Assembly: GCF_900095445.1 (NCBI RefSeq)
Contig: NZ_FMJL01000001.1
Coordinates: 62,001-126,000, forward strand
Reading direction: 5' to 3'
DNA from: Clostridium sp. N3C
GTDB taxonomy: Bacteria; Bacillota; Clostridia; Clostridiales; Clostridiaceae
DNA length: 64,000 nucleotides
The position numbers and the translations under genes are program-made. How positions within the stretch are numbered: the first letter of the stretch is position 1; each line of letters begins with the position of its first letter. Shown piece by piece: positions 24,508 through 33,794 of this stretch. Below the pieces are notes generated by a model. It saw only the letters and a list, made by a program, of their open reading frames with translations. It did not search any database and had not been told where the DNA came from.

Positions 24508-24884
24508 TATAAAAGCAACTCATAAATAGATCTAATTATAGATTTATTTATGAGTTATTTTTATTTATATAAAATCAAGATTTCTTATTTATATAAACTT
24601 AAGGTCTAAAGTAAACATTTAATTTCTTTTTAAAAGAATTGCTAAGGGGCTAGAAAAAAAAATGGGAATATCTTATAATTATATTCATAAGAAATTAACG
24701 CTGGAAATAATATGAAGAGAGTGCGAAATTTAGTGAGTAACTGGATAATTATAAAATTTTTATAATACAAAAATATATCAGATTTCGATAAAAATATGTA
24801 CAAATTATAATATTTAATGTAATATATAATTAAACTGATTTTTAATCTAAAAAAATTATACAATTAAGGGAGAGTAAAGTAGTT
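24508..24884 (+). other. 377-bp intergenic region between the second flagellin and flgB
   Basis: It contains the flagellin terminator (24517-24560) and then about 320 bp of AT-rich DNA that must hold the promoter of the long flgB operon. A TATAAT at 24761-24766 and another at 24825-24830 lack good -35 partners. A CGATAA at 24786-24791 lacks TAAA at the right distance. No c-di-GMP riboswitch core was recognised. No gene was found. Confidence 0.6.
24517..24560 (+). terminator. Intrinsic terminator after the second flagellin
   Basis: A 16-bp stem, AACTCATAAATAGATC (24517-24532) with GATTTATTTATGAGTT (24541-24556), containing one G-U pair, an 8-base loop and a following ATTTTTATTT tract. Confidence 0.85.
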
Positions 24885-25286
24885 ATGAGTAATTTGTCGT
24901 ACGATAACAAGGTTTACAATCTTATAAAACAAGGGTTGGATGCCACCTCCTTGAGAAGTAAAGTGATTGCTAATAATATAGCTAATGTTAATACAAAAGG
25001 CTACAAGAAGTATTATGTAAGCTTTGAGGAAACATTGAAAAATACTATGAGTTCAATTCAATTAGAAAAAAGCGATAAATTACATTTAGATGGCGCAAAT
25101 GTAGCTGGAAAAATAAGCGTAAAACAAGATAAATCTACTAGCATGAGAGAAGATGGAAATAATGTTGACATTGAGAATGAAATGACTAATGAAGCTGCTA
25201 ATACATTATTGCATAACGCATTATTAACTCAAGCTAATTCAAAATTATCTTTAACACGTTATGTGATTACTGGTGGAGGGAGGTAG
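24885..25286 (+). CDS. flgB: Flagellar rod protein FlgB
   Basis: 133 residues. The rod-protein signature is present: LRSKVIANNIANVNTKGYKK. The C terminus has the family motif for FlgB (MTNEAANTLLHNALLTQAN, then LSLTRYVI). FlgB is a proximal rod subunit exported by the flagellar type III system. It opens the long flgB-flgG operon. The ribosome site AAGGGAGAG lies 10 bases upstream. Confidence 0.95.
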   Translation: MSNLSYDNKVYNLIKQGLDATSLRSKVIANNIANVNTKGYKKYYVSFEETLKNTMSSIQLEKSDKLHLDGANVAGKISVKQDKSTSMREDGNNVDIENEMTNEAANTLLHNALLTQANSKLSLTRYVITGGGR

Positions 25287-25293
25287 TAAATAA

Positions 25294-25722
25294 ATGAATA
25301 CTTTTAGTACTTTTAGAATCAGTGCCAGTGGGTTATCTGCTGAAAGACTTAGAATGGATACGATAGCTTCAAATATTGCAAATGTGTCAACCACTAGAGG
25401 TGAAGATGGTAAACCTTATGTTAGAAAAGTAGCTGTTTTTCAAGAGAATCTTAATAAGCTCATGGCATCTGGTAATAAAAAAGAAAATCAGTTTTTAGGG
25501 GTTAAGGCTGTTGGTATAGTTGAAGATCAATCAGAACTTAGAAGAGTTTATGATCCAACTCATCCAGATGCAGATGAGGAAGGATATGTTCTAATGCCTA
25601 ATGTTAATATATTAAATGAAATGGCAGATATGATTGCGGCTACTAGAGCCTATGAAGCAAATGTCAATATTTTAAATAATGCTAAATCTATGTTTTCAAA
25701 AGCTTTGGAAATAGGTAAATAG
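25294..25722 (+). CDS. flgC: Flagellar rod protein FlgC
   Basis: 142 residues with the FlgC pattern: [20 protein letters not shown], then [19 protein letters not shown], and the C-terminal [20 protein letters not shown] helix. It is a rod subunit above FlgB. It lies 7 bp after flgB and 10 bp before fliE, the standard order. Confidence 0.96.
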   Translation: MNTFSTFRISASGLSAERLRMDTIASNIANVSTTRGEDGKPYVRKVAVFQENLNKLMASGNKKENQFLGVKAVGIVEDQSELRRVYDPTHPDADEEGYVLMPNVNILNEMADMIAATRAYEANVNILNNAKSMFSKALEIGK

Positions 25723-25732
25723 GAGGATGTAA

Positions 25733-26044
25733 ATGAGGATAAGTGATTATATGCAAAGTAGGTTATCTCTACTTTCTGTAAATGATATCAATGACAATAA
25801 TGTTGAAAGTACAAATTTTGGTTCCGTTAGCTTTATGGACATGCTTAAAGAAAAGTTGGATGATGTTAATGAAAAGCAGATTAAAGCAGATGAGGCTACA
25901 GAAGCCTTTATTAGCGGTGATGATGTTGATATTCATGAGTTAATGCTTATAACTGAAGAAGCAAAAATGTCTTTGCAGTTAGCTGTACAAGTTAGAAATA
26001 AGCTGGTGGAGGCATATCAAGAGATAAATAAGATGCAGTTGTAG
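25733..26044 (+). CDS. fliE: Hook-basal body protein FliE
   Basis: 103 residues. The C-terminal helix carries the conserved VDIHELMLITEEAKMSLQLA pattern, followed by VRNKLVEAYQEINKMQL. FliE joins the MS ring to the rod and opens export of rod proteins. AGGAGG lies 6 bases before the ATG. Confidence 0.96.
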   Translation: MRISDYMQSRLSLLSVNDINDNNVESTNFGSVSFMDMLKEKLDDVNEKQIKADEATEAFISGDDVDIHELMLITEEAKMSLQLAVQVRNKLVEAYQEINKMQL

Positions 26045-26062
26045 TGAGGAGTGCAGAGATTA

Positions 26063-27625
26063 ATGGGTAAGCTATCAGAAGTATTTGCGAAAATAAAAGA
26101 AAAAGTAAAGTCAATGAGTGTGGGCCAAAAGATAGCTTTTGTTATAGTGTTTTCTATTATACTTGGTTTTATCATTTTTTATTCAAGTTACTCTAAGTCC
26201 AATAAATGGGGTGTTCTCTTTTCTAACATGTCCACTGAAGATGGAAATGTAATTAAGCAGGCTCTTGAAGATAAAAATACAGAGATGAAAATAGAGGGGA
26301 ACACAATATATGTGCCAAAAGACCAGGTCGATTCTCTGCGTCTAGAATTGGCTGGTAAACTTACTGGAGGAAGTACTGGTTATGAGCTAATAGATAAGAG
26401 TTCTAGCTTTGGAATGACAGACGAACAGTTTGAACTGCAAAAGCTTAGAGCTACTCAAGGAGAATTGGAGAGAACAATAAAAAGTTTTTCTCAAATAAAA
26501 AATGCTAGAGTGCATATTACTCCTGGCACAGATTCGGTTTTTGCTAAGGAATCAACACCGGCTAAAGCAGCGGTATATTTGGAATTAAATGCGGGCAAAA
26601 AACTAACTGAAGAAAATGTTAAATCTATTATGGCTTTAGTATCAGGCAGCGTAGGTAATTTGCCAATGGAAAATATTGAAGTTATAGATGATGAGTTAAA
26701 TCTTCTATCCAAGGGATTAAGTGAAGATGATTCTTCCAATTTGACGGGAACTATAGATAAGCATACAGAGACAAAAAAGGCCTTTGATAAGGATTTAGAA
26801 GAAGCGGCTATGGACATGCTTTCTCTTATTTTTGGAAAGAACAACGTAAATGTTAGAGTTAACAGTAAATTAGATTTTGATGCTAAGGAAAAGACTGTTA
26901 TTTCCTACGATCCTAATAAGGTAGAGGCAAGTTCTCAAATAATTAGAGAGAATAATTCTAGTGGAGGAAGTATGCCATCACAAAGCCCTGTGGATGCCAA
27001 TATGAATAATACTACAACAGATGGTAAAACTGACGGTACTACTTCTTCAAGTGAAAATATAACTACTAATTATAAGGTTGGAGAAACTACTGAAACTACA
27101 ATTAGCGCACCGGGTAAGGTTGAAAGTATAACAGCTGCAGTTGTAGTTAATGGAGATTTAGATGAAGCTACTAAAGAAGAAGTTAGGAAGATAATGGCTG
27201 GTGTTATCGGTTACAATGAGGAAAGAGGAGATTCTATTGAAATTGTATCTATGCCATTTGATACTTCAGAAAAAGAAAAATATGCTGAACAATTAAAAGA
27301 ATTAGAAGAGCAAGAAGCTAAGGCTAATAGAGAAAAGATGATTAGAAGAATAATAATTGCTTCATTAATAGCAGTAGGTTTAGGATTCTTAGTATTCCTA
27401 ATAATTAGAATGTTACGTAAAGATAAGCCTCAAGAAGAACCGATGTTAGATGTACTTGTTGGCGATGAAACTTCTGAGAAGGAAATTGAAGAGACACAGC
27501 CAATCGAGCTGGAAGTTAAAAATAGACAATATCAAATTGAACAAGAAATCAAAAAATATGCAACAGAAAAGCCGGATCAAGTGGCGGAAATTGTTAAGTC
27601 ATGGTTGGCAGAAGATGAGAGGTGA
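26063..27625 (+). CDS. fliF: Flagellar MS-ring protein FliF
   Basis: 520 residues from the ATG at 26063. A GTG at 26051 touches the ribosome site GAGGAG and is rejected. There are two membrane segments: IAFVIVFSIILGFIIFY near residue 30 and IIIASLIAVGLGFLVFLII near 440. Between them are the ring-building domains (LATQGELERTI-like and RVHITPGTDSVFAKES). The cytoplasmic tail that binds FliG follows the second segment. FliF forms the membrane ring on which the motor is built. A Ser/Thr-rich stretch of about 40 residues before the second segment is variable in the family. Confidence 0.96.
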   Translation: MGKLSEVFAKIKEKVKSMSVGQKIAFVIVFSIILGFIIFYSSYSKSNKWGVLFSNMSTEDGNVIKQALEDKNTEMKIEGNTIYVPKDQVDSLRLELAGKLTGGSTGYELIDKSSSFGMTDEQFELQKLRATQGELERTIKSFSQIKNARVHITPGTDSVFAKESTPAKAAVYLELNAGKKLTEENVKSIMALVSGSVGNLPMENIEVIDDELNLLSKGLSEDDSSNLTGTIDKHTETKKAFDKDLEEAAMDMLSLIFGKNNVNVRVNSKLDFDAKEKTVISYDPNKVEASSQIIRENNSSGGSMPSQSPVDANMNNTTTDGKTDGTTSSSENITTNYKVGETTETTISAPGKVESITAAVVVNGDLDEATKEEVRKIMAGVIGYNEERGDSIEIVSMPFDTSEKEKYAEQLKELEEQEAKANREKMIRRIIIASLIAVGLGFLVFLIIRMLRKDKPQEEPMLDVLVGDETSEKEIEETQPIELEVKNRQYQIEQEIKKYATEKPDQVAEIVKSWLAEDER

Positions 27626-27630
27626 TAAAT

Positions 27631-28647
27631 ATGGCTAGGGATAATAACAAACTTACTGGAGTGCAGAAAGCAGCTATATTATTCATTACTTTAGGACCTG
27701 AGGCTTCCGCCGGAATAATTAAGAAGTTTCCTGAAAGTGATATTCAAAGAATCACTTATGAGATAGCTAATATAACTGGAGTAAGAGCTGAACAGCGCCA
27801 GGAAATATTAAATGAATTTATAGAAATGAACAGGGCTAAGGAGTATATTGTAGAAGGTGGCCTTGAATATGCTAAAAGTTTATTATCGAAAGCATTAGGT
27901 CAGCAGAGGGCAAAGGAAATATTAGATAAGGTTACCGAGGCTACACAACAGTACAGGCCATTTGCTATAGCTAGAAAAGCAGATGCTCATCAATTGATGA
28001 ATGTTATTTCCAACGAACATCCTCAAACCATTGCTCTTATTTTATGTTATCTTCAAGCGGATAAAGCTGGACAAATTTTATCTGCTTTACCAGAAGATAT
28101 TCAATCAGAGGTTGCTTATAGAATAGCCTCTATGAATAACACTTCACCATTAGTTATAAAGGAAATAGAGAAAGTTTTGGATAGCAAACTATCTTCAGTA
28201 GTAAAATCTGATATGACTGTATTAGGCGGAGTAAGTACTTTAGTTGATATTTTAAATCAGGTTGACAGAACTACTGAAAAGAATATTACAGAGTCTTTAG
28301 AAAGAGAAGATCCAGAGTTGGCAGAGAAGATCAAAGAATCTATGTTTGTATTCGAGGATATTGTTACTCTTGATGATGTATCTATCCAAAGAGTTCTTCG
28401 CGAAATGGATGCCAAGGAATTGGCTTTGGCTCTCAAGGGATGCTCCGAAGAAGTTGCCAATGCTATATTTAGAAATCAGTCTAAGAGAGCTGCAGCTGCT
28501 TTAAAGGAAGATATGGAATTCTTAGGACCAGTAAGACTTATGGATGTAGAAAAGGCTCAACAGAAGATTGTTGGTATCATAAGAAGGTTGGATGAAGCAG
28601 GTGAAATTGTTATAGCAAGAGGTGGAGAAGATGCAATCATTGTATAG
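27631..28647 (+). CDS. fliG: Flagellar motor switch protein FliG
   Basis: 338 residues from the ATG at 27631, giving the standard MARDNNKLTGVQKAAILFIT. Three domains are visible: the N-terminal part that binds FliF, the middle with EHPQTIALILCYL (the EHPQ motif that contacts FliM) and the C-terminal torque domain with its charged helix (REMDAKELALALKGC). FliG receives torque from the MotA/MotB stators, which are encoded in the same operon. Confidence 0.97.
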   Translation: MARDNNKLTGVQKAAILFITLGPEASAGIIKKFPESDIQRITYEIANITGVRAEQRQEILNEFIEMNRAKEYIVEGGLEYAKSLLSKALGQQRAKEILDKVTEATQQYRPFAIARKADAHQLMNVISNEHPQTIALILCYLQADKAGQILSALPEDIQSEVAYRIASMNNTSPLVIKEIEKVLDSKLSSVVKSDMTVLGGVSTLVDILNQVDRTTEKNITESLEREDPELAEKIKESMFVFEDIVTLDDVSIQRVLREMDAKELALALKGCSEEVANAIFRNQSKRAAAALKEDMEFLGPVRLMDVEKAQQKIVGIIRRLDEAGEIVIARGGEDAIIV

Positions 28648-29368
28648 AGTTATTAAGGATACAAAGGTACTTCCACAAGGAACTAAGGAGATAATAACCC
28701 AGTATTCACCGGTAAACATAAAAAGTAGTGAGGAAGAGAATAATTCAAATGATATGGATGCTTCTCTACAGCTTATAAAAGAGGCAAAGGCAGAAAGTGA
28801 AAGAATTATAAAGATGGCAGAAGAAGAGGCTGAAAGGCTGCGGAAACAGGCCTATGAAGAAGCCTATGAGGAAGCTTATAAATTAGGCTACCAAGAGGCT
28901 CAAGAAAAAGGTTACCAGGATGGTTATGAAGCAGCCTTGCAAAAGGCTAAAACTGAAGCCGATCAAATGATAGAAAATGCTGTGCAAATTTTAAATAATG
29001 CTAAAACAGATTATGAAGCATATTTACAAGCAAAGAAAGAGGAAATAATAAAACTTTCTTTAAATATTGCGGAGCATATTTTAAATCGTGAAGTTTCCAA
29101 TGTGAATGGAATGGACCAAATGGTCGAACAAGCCATTGAAGAGTCTAGAAATGCTAAAAGTATTATAGTGAAAACCAATTCTTTTTATACAGATCATTTA
29201 AAAACTAAAATTTTAGAATGGAAAGAAAGATTTGCCTTAAAGGCTGAGGTTTTTGTGATAGCAGATGATTTTATGGATAAAGGACATGCTGTTATAGAAA
29301 AGAATAATGGAAGAGTTATCATAAATATAGATAAGGCTTTAGATAACATTAGAGAGGCGATATTATAA
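28631..29368 (+). CDS. fliH: Export ATPase regulator FliH
   Basis: 245 residues from the ATG at 28631 (MQSLYRVIKDTK), placed by AGAGGTGG at 28618-28625. It overlaps the end of fliG by 17 bp. A long charged helix with EEAYKLGYQEAQEKGYQDG shows the small-residue repeats typical of FliH, followed by a C-terminal domain that binds FliI. FliH holds the ATPase FliI in check and docks it to the C ring. Confidence 0.93.
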   Translation: MQSLYRVIKDTKVLPQGTKEIITQYSPVNIKSSEEENNSNDMDASLQLIKEAKAESERIIKMAEEEAERLRKQAYEEAYEEAYKLGYQEAQEKGYQDGYEAALQKAKTEADQMIENAVQILNNAKTDYEAYLQAKKEEIIKLSLNIAEHILNREVSNVNGMDQMVEQAIEESRNAKSIIVKTNSFYTDHLKTKILEWKERFALKAEVFVIADDFMDKGHAVIEKNNGRVIINIDKALDNIREAIL

Positions 29369-29390
29369 ATTGACGTGAGGTGCTAGGTAA

Positions 29391-30701
29391 ATGCTTTCAA
29401 TAGATTTTGATATGTTAAATAAGTCTGTAGCAGAAAGTAGGACTTTATATGCTGAAGGGAAAGTAAAGAAGGTAATAGGCTTAACAATAGAAGTAGAAGG
29501 CATAAAGGCCTTTGTGGGAGAGCTATGCACCATATATAATGATAAAAATAAACCCATAATGTGTGAGGTTGTAGGTTTTAAAGAAGATGATGTTATTTTA
29601 ATGGCCCTTGGTGAATTAAATGGTATAGCTCCTGGCTGTAAGGTAGTACCTCAAGGTAGATTATTAAGTGTAAAGTGCAGTGATGACTTGCTAGGAAAGA
29701 TTTTGGATGGTTTAGGACAACCTTTGCAGGGGGAAAGTTTAAAAACTGGAACGTATTATCCATTAGATCAAGATCCGCCAGATCCTTTAAAGAGAAGAAG
29801 AATAAAGAGTATCCTTCCTACAGGGGTTAGGGCTATTGATGGTTTTCTTACCTGTGGGGAGGGTCAAAGAATAGGAATTTTTGCTGGTAGTGGTGTTGGT
29901 AAAAGTACAACTTTAGGTATGATTGCAAAATATGCTGAGGCAGATGTTAATGTTATTGCTCTTATAGGCGAAAGAGGAAGAGAGGTACTAGATTTCATAG
30001 AAAAGGACTTAGGAGAAGAAGGAATGAGAAAATCTGTAGTAGTTTGCGCTACGTCAGATAAATCAGCTTTAGTTAGATTAAAAGGTGCTTTTACCGCTAC
30101 AGCTATAGCAGAGTATTTTAGAGATCAGGGTAAAAAGGTTATTTTGATGATGGATTCTGTTACAAGATTTGCCATGGCTCAAAGAGAAATAGGACTGGCT
30201 ATCGGAGAACCACCAGCTACTAAAGGCTATACACCTTCGGTCTTTGCTAAGTTACCTAGACTTCTTGAAAGATCAGGTATGTCTGATAAAGGTTCAATAA
30301 CAGCCTTTTACACTGTGCTAGTAGATGGTGATGATTTTAATGAACCTATAGCGGATGCGGTGAGAGGTATATTGGATGGCCATATAGTATTATCCCGTGC
30401 TTTAGCACATAAAAATCATTATCCCGCTATAGACATATTAAATAGTGTTAGCAGACTTATGCCTGAAATAGCAGATGATGATCATAAAAATGCAGCTTCT
30501 CAATTAAGGGATCTTCTTTCAACTTATAAAAATTCAGAGGATTTAATTAATATAGGAGCTTACGTAAAGGGTACTAATCCTAAAGTAGATAGAGCTATTA
30601 ATTATTATGATCATATAATTAATTATTTACGCCAAGGAATTAAGGAACATACTTCTTTTGAAGATGCGCGAAACAGATTAATTACTATGGTTTCTGTATA
30701 G
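29391..30701 (+). CDS. fliI: Flagellar type III export ATPase FliI
   Basis: 436 residues, the usual size. Walker A is GIFAGSGVGKSTTLGM, Walker B is VILMMDSVTRFAMAQ, and the conserved GEPPATKGYTPSVFA segment follows. It is related to the F1 beta subunit and forms a hexamer at the export gate. It is flanked by fliH and fliJ, its two partners. Confidence 0.98.
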   Translation: MLSIDFDMLNKSVAESRTLYAEGKVKKVIGLTIEVEGIKAFVGELCTIYNDKNKPIMCEVVGFKEDDVILMALGELNGIAPGCKVVPQGRLLSVKCSDDLLGKILDGLGQPLQGESLKTGTYYPLDQDPPDPLKRRRIKSILPTGVRAIDGFLTCGEGQRIGIFAGSGVGKSTTLGMIAKYAEADVNVIALIGERGREVLDFIEKDLGEEGMRKSVVVCATSDKSALVRLKGAFTATAIAEYFRDQGKKVILMMDSVTRFAMAQREIGLAIGEPPATKGYTPSVFAKLPRLLERSGMSDKGSITAFYTVLVDGDDFNEPIADAVRGILDGHIVLSRALAHKNHYPAIDILNSVSRLMPEIADDDHKNAASQLRDLLSTYKNSEDLINIGAYVKGTNPKVDRAINYYDHIINYLRQGIKEHTSFEDARNRLITMVSV

Positions 30702-30717
30702 GTTCAGGAGGTGTGTT

Positions 30718-31155
30718 ATGGCGTCTTTTAGATTTTCATTACAAAAGCTTCTTGATATGAGGATAGAAAAAGAGGAAGAAGCAAAGTTAAAGCTTATGGA
30801 AGCCCAAAGGCACCAGATGGAAGCTGAGGCAAAACTAAATGATTTAAAGGCAAAATATATTAAGTATAATACTATGGATACCCAACTTTCGGTAATTGAG
30901 CAAAAGATAAAGATTAATTACATGAATGCATTGGAAAATAGTATAGAAGTTGCACAAGAGGATTGCGTTAAGAAAAGCAAGCTAGTTGACAGTTGTAGAA
31001 ATGATCTTAAAGAAAAACAGATTGAAAGAAAGACTGTAGAAATATTAAAAGAAAAGAAATATGAAGCCTTTAAAAAAGAAGAAGATAGAAAAGAGCAAGT
31101 TCAACTAGATGAGTTTGCTTTATATGCTTACGTAAGAGCTACTGAAAGGGGGTGA
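30718..31155 (+). CDS. fliJ: Flagellar export protein FliJ
   Basis: A 145-residue, nearly continuous charged coiled coil (FRFSLQKLLDMRIEKEEEAK at the start). It lies between fliI and fliK, the conserved place of FliJ. FliJ acts as the central stalk of the FliI ring and escorts chaperones. Sequence conservation is low; position and coiled-coil form support the call. AGGAGGTG precedes the ATG. Confidence 0.9.
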   Translation: MASFRFSLQKLLDMRIEKEEEAKLKLMEAQRHQMEAEAKLNDLKAKYIKYNTMDTQLSVIEQKIKINYMNALENSIEVAQEDCVKKSKLVDSCRNDLKEKQIERKTVEILKEKKYEAFKKEEDRKEQVQLDEFALYAYVRATERG

Positions 31156-31163
31156 AAAGATAG

Positions 31164-32636
31164 ATGCAAGTTAATATGCCAGTTACAACGGAGCAATTTG
31201 CTAATGTTGCTAATGCTACGATGACCAAAAGCCATACCACTGCTAGGGATAAGACCAATAGCTTTGAAAAAGTATTAAATAATTTTCAAAGTATAAAGGA
31301 AGTATGCAATAGTTATAAGACTGATGGAATATCGAATGAAAAAGTGGATACAGACCTAGAGAAAGAAGTAAAGTCCATGCTAGAGTCAGAGGATACAACA
31401 TTAGAAGAATTGGTGTTAATATTAATAAATATGTATATAAACAATCATGAGCTAAGCAAGGTAGATGAAAATAATGTTGGTAACTCTAATATCAGCTTTA
31501 ATGATATAGAAAATAATTTGCTTCAAAACTTATCTCCTCTAGAATTTGAATCCGCTAACAATATGAACAAGCCTGAAAATAATGTGCTTGAAACGGTAAA
31601 AAATTTATTATTTACAGATAAACTTGTTGATACAAACAAAATTCTTGAAAACAAGCTACCATCAGAAATTGTAGACATTTTACAACAGTATGTTAGTTTA
31701 AATACAGAAAAATCAGAGTTCGTATTACAGGATTCTAATACTTATTCAAGCAATAACGGCGTAAATATTGGTCAAGCAATCTTTAGTCAAGAGAAAGCTT
31801 TAAAAGAGAGGATTGTAGACCAAATTAACAGTTTACTTAAGCTTAGCAACAGCAATGAGCAAGTTGAGAAACCAGATGTAGAACCAATAGCTTTAGCTAT
31901 GGAGGAACTTATACCTTTTAAGAGTATAAATGATAAAGCTGAAGCTACAAAGGCTACAGTAGAAGCAAAAGAAAAAAATAGCTTAAAAGGTTATGAGCTT
32001 AAATCTAATACTAATAATGTAACTTTGACTAAACAAGAAAAAAGTTCTACCAATAATAGTTCATTAATTGAAAAAGAAGATGCTTTCCTTAAGGATATGT
32101 TGAAAGATGGTCAAAAAGGGCAGGGTAAAATAAATCTTTTTATGAACTATTTAAGGGGAGATATGAATGTGCAAAATCCAATTCAAGCTCAATCTGAAGT
32201 TGTAGTTAATAAAACTACTTTTGTTAATGACATAATTAAAACTGTTAAGTTTATGCAGAATGCTAATTTAAAAGAATTGAAGGTTAGTATCAATCCTAAA
32301 GAAATAGGTGAACTTTTAATTACTGTAACTATGGAAAGTGGTAAAATGAAAGCTAATATTGAAGCTAATAGCAAGGAGTCTTATAATTTATTAATGTCTC
32401 ATTTGGATGATATCAAGAAAGCTATAGGTAACAATGAGATAAGTTTACAAGATATAAATGTTAGCATAAATCAAGGTGATACTACTTTCTTCAAGGATAG
32501 TTCACAAAGACAAGATAGGCAAAATCAAAGTTCAGACACTGGAATAAGAGTTAGTAGGCTATCATTAGAAGAAGATCTTGATATATCTGAAGGTCAAGAA
32601 AGCTTAAACGATAGCCAGATAAATATGTTGGCGTAA
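31164..32636 (+). CDS. fliK: Hook-length control protein FliK
   Basis: 490 residues. The first 370 are polar, Asn/Lys/Glu-rich and low in conservation. The C-terminal domain (about 370-450) matches FliK: LKELKVSINPKEIGELLITV, then MKANIEANSKESYNLLMSHL. FliK measures hook length and switches FlhB to export filament proteins. It is followed by flgD and the hook gene. Confidence 0.92.
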   Translation: MQVNMPVTTEQFANVANATMTKSHTTARDKTNSFEKVLNNFQSIKEVCNSYKTDGISNEKVDTDLEKEVKSMLESEDTTLEELVLILINMYINNHELSKVDENNVGNSNISFNDIENNLLQNLSPLEFESANNMNKPENNVLETVKNLLFTDKLVDTNKILENKLPSEIVDILQQYVSLNTEKSEFVLQDSNTYSSNNGVNIGQAIFSQEKALKERIVDQINSLLKLSNSNEQVEKPDVEPIALAMEELIPFKSINDKAEATKATVEAKEKNSLKGYELKSNTNNVTLTKQEKSSTNNSSLIEKEDAFLKDMLKDGQKGQGKINLFMNYLRGDMNVQNPIQAQSEVVVNKTTFVNDIIKTVKFMQNANLKELKVSINPKEIGELLITVTMESGKMKANIEANSKESYNLLMSHLDDIKKAIGNNEISLQDINVSINQGDTTFFKDSSQRQDRQNQSSDTGIRVSRLSLEEDLDISEGQESLNDSQINMLA

Positions 32637-32653
32637 GAAAGAGGTGATTTGTA

Positions 32654-33307
32654 ATGAGTATTAATTCAGTTAACAGTGCTTCCCGTGCTACCGATAGAGG
32701 TACTACAATAGTGAAAGCTGGAGATACATTAGATAAAAATGCTTTTCTAAAAATATTAGCAGCGGAGCTTACAAACCAAGACCCAACTAATGCAGCAGAT
32801 TCTACACAGTATGTTTCTCAAATGGCTCAATTTTCATCATTGGAACAGATGTATAACTTGAATAACACCATGACAATGAATTCAGCTAATTCAATAATTG
32901 GAAAGGCTGTAACAGTGTCAAAGACTGATTTACATGGAAACTACTATTCCGGTATAGTTAGGGCTGTTACTAATAAGTCTGGTACTGTTGAGGTGACTTT
33001 AGAAGTAGAGGAAAATGGAATTAAAGAATATAAAGATTTCGCTTATGAGGATGTTAAAGAGGTTATAGAAGTAACTGACCGTAGATTAGATGCTGTTAAT
33101 GAAAACATGTTGCTACTTACAGCATCAGCTCTTATAGGTAGAAAGGCGGAATTTAATATTACAGATGAATCCGGAAAAAATTATGTGGGAACCGTTAAGG
33201 GGGTATATATAAAGGATAGCAACATTTATTTGAGAGTGTTGACAGAAGGGGCAGACGACACAGTAAATTTACCCTATAGTAAACTTATAAAAGTTGAGGA
33301 AGCTTAG
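32654..33307 (+). CDS. flgD: Hook-cap protein FlgD
   Basis: 217 residues. The N-terminal motif is clear: LDKNAFLKILAAELTNQDPT, then YVSQMAQFSSLEQMYNLN. Two beta-rich domains follow (IIGKAVTVSKTDLHGNYYSG and ALIGRKAEFNITDESGK), which look like tandem copies of one fold. FlgD caps the growing hook. It lies between fliK and the TIGR02530-type gene. Confidence 0.95.
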   Translation: MSINSVNSASRATDRGTTIVKAGDTLDKNAFLKILAAELTNQDPTNAADSTQYVSQMAQFSSLEQMYNLNNTMTMNSANSIIGKAVTVSKTDLHGNYYSGIVRAVTNKSGTVEVTLEVEENGIKEYKDFAYEDVKEVIEVTDRRLDAVNENMLLLTASALIGRKAEFNITDESGKNYVGTVKGVYIKDSNIYLRVLTEGADDTVNLPYSKLIKVEEA

Positions 33308-33315
33308 TAAAAGTA

Positions 33316-33705
33316 ATGGGCTTTAGGGTTATTAATGGTGTTGTATACCCTATAGGTAATTTTCCCACAAACAATTCAAGTAATTGCCATAAGATAAAAG
33401 ATAATAATAGCAAGGAAAATTTTGCAGAGATACTTAATTCGAAGTTAGCTAAAAGTGAAAGTTTTACTATATCTAAACATGCTGCTGACAGGCTAAGAAA
33501 TGTGAACCTTGATAGCAATGACATGGAAAAAATAAATGATATTATAAATAAAGCTGAACAAAAAGGATCAAAGAATTGTCTTATTTTGTACAAGGATGTA
33601 GCGCTGGTTACCAGCATAGAAAATAGGACAGTCATCACTGCTGTTGAAGAAGAGAGGATGAAGGAAAATATCTTCACAAATATTGATAGCGTGGTGATAA
33701 TGTAA
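33316..33705 (+). CDS. TIGR02530-type flagellar operon protein
   Basis: 129 residues. The C-terminal half has the family pattern: SKHAADRLRNVNLDSND, then a helix, ILYKDVALVTSIENRTVITA and INSIDSVVIM-like end. Proteins of this family lie between flgD and flgE in many Firmicutes; their role is unknown, though the place suggests hook assembly. The ribosome site is weak (AGTAAAAG), so it may depend on coupling with flgD, which ends 8 bp upstream. Confidence 0.85.
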   Translation: MGFRVINGVVYPIGNFPTNNSSNCHKIKDNNSKENFAEILNSKLAKSESFTISKHAADRLRNVNLDSNDMEKINDIINKAEQKGSKNCLILYKDVALVTSIENRTVITAVEEERMKENIFTNIDSVVIM

Positions 33706-33714
33706 TGGGCTGGA

Positions 33715-33787
33715 CCTTAATATAGGAAGCTCAGCTTCACTGAAGGATGGATGTGAAGCAACAGAATAAAAATTTATATTAAGGAGG
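33715..33787 (+). promoter_or_regulatory. flgE leader that can fold over its ribosome site, with a CsrA-type loop
   Basis: A perfect 10-bp helix can form between CCTTAATATA (33715-33724) and TATATTAAGG (33775-33784). It covers the first four bases of the flgE ribosome site AAGGAGG (33781-33787). Inside is a hairpin GCTTCAC (33734-33740) / GTGAAGC (33753-33759) whose 12-base loop TGAAGGATGGAT holds an AGGAT core like the CsrA consensus. GAAGC at 33726-33730 can instead pair with GCTTC (33734-33738), so two folds compete. Confidence 0.55.
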
Positions 33788-33794
33788 AAATTTA

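Noticed and set aside
24786..24791. CGATAA before flgB as a sigma-D -10
   Set aside because: No TAAA at 14-16 bases upstream; the nearest similar element gives a 17-base spacer with a poor match.
24508..24884. Search for a c-di-GMP riboswitch before flgB, as known in C. difficile
   Set aside because: No GCAAAG/AAACC-type core or matching helices were found in this stretch, although a PilZ receptor is encoded downstream.
27450..27638. 62-codon plus-strand frame at the fliF-fliG junction
   Set aside because: Wrong frame inside fliF, very Lys-rich, with no ribosome site; shadow of the FliF tail.
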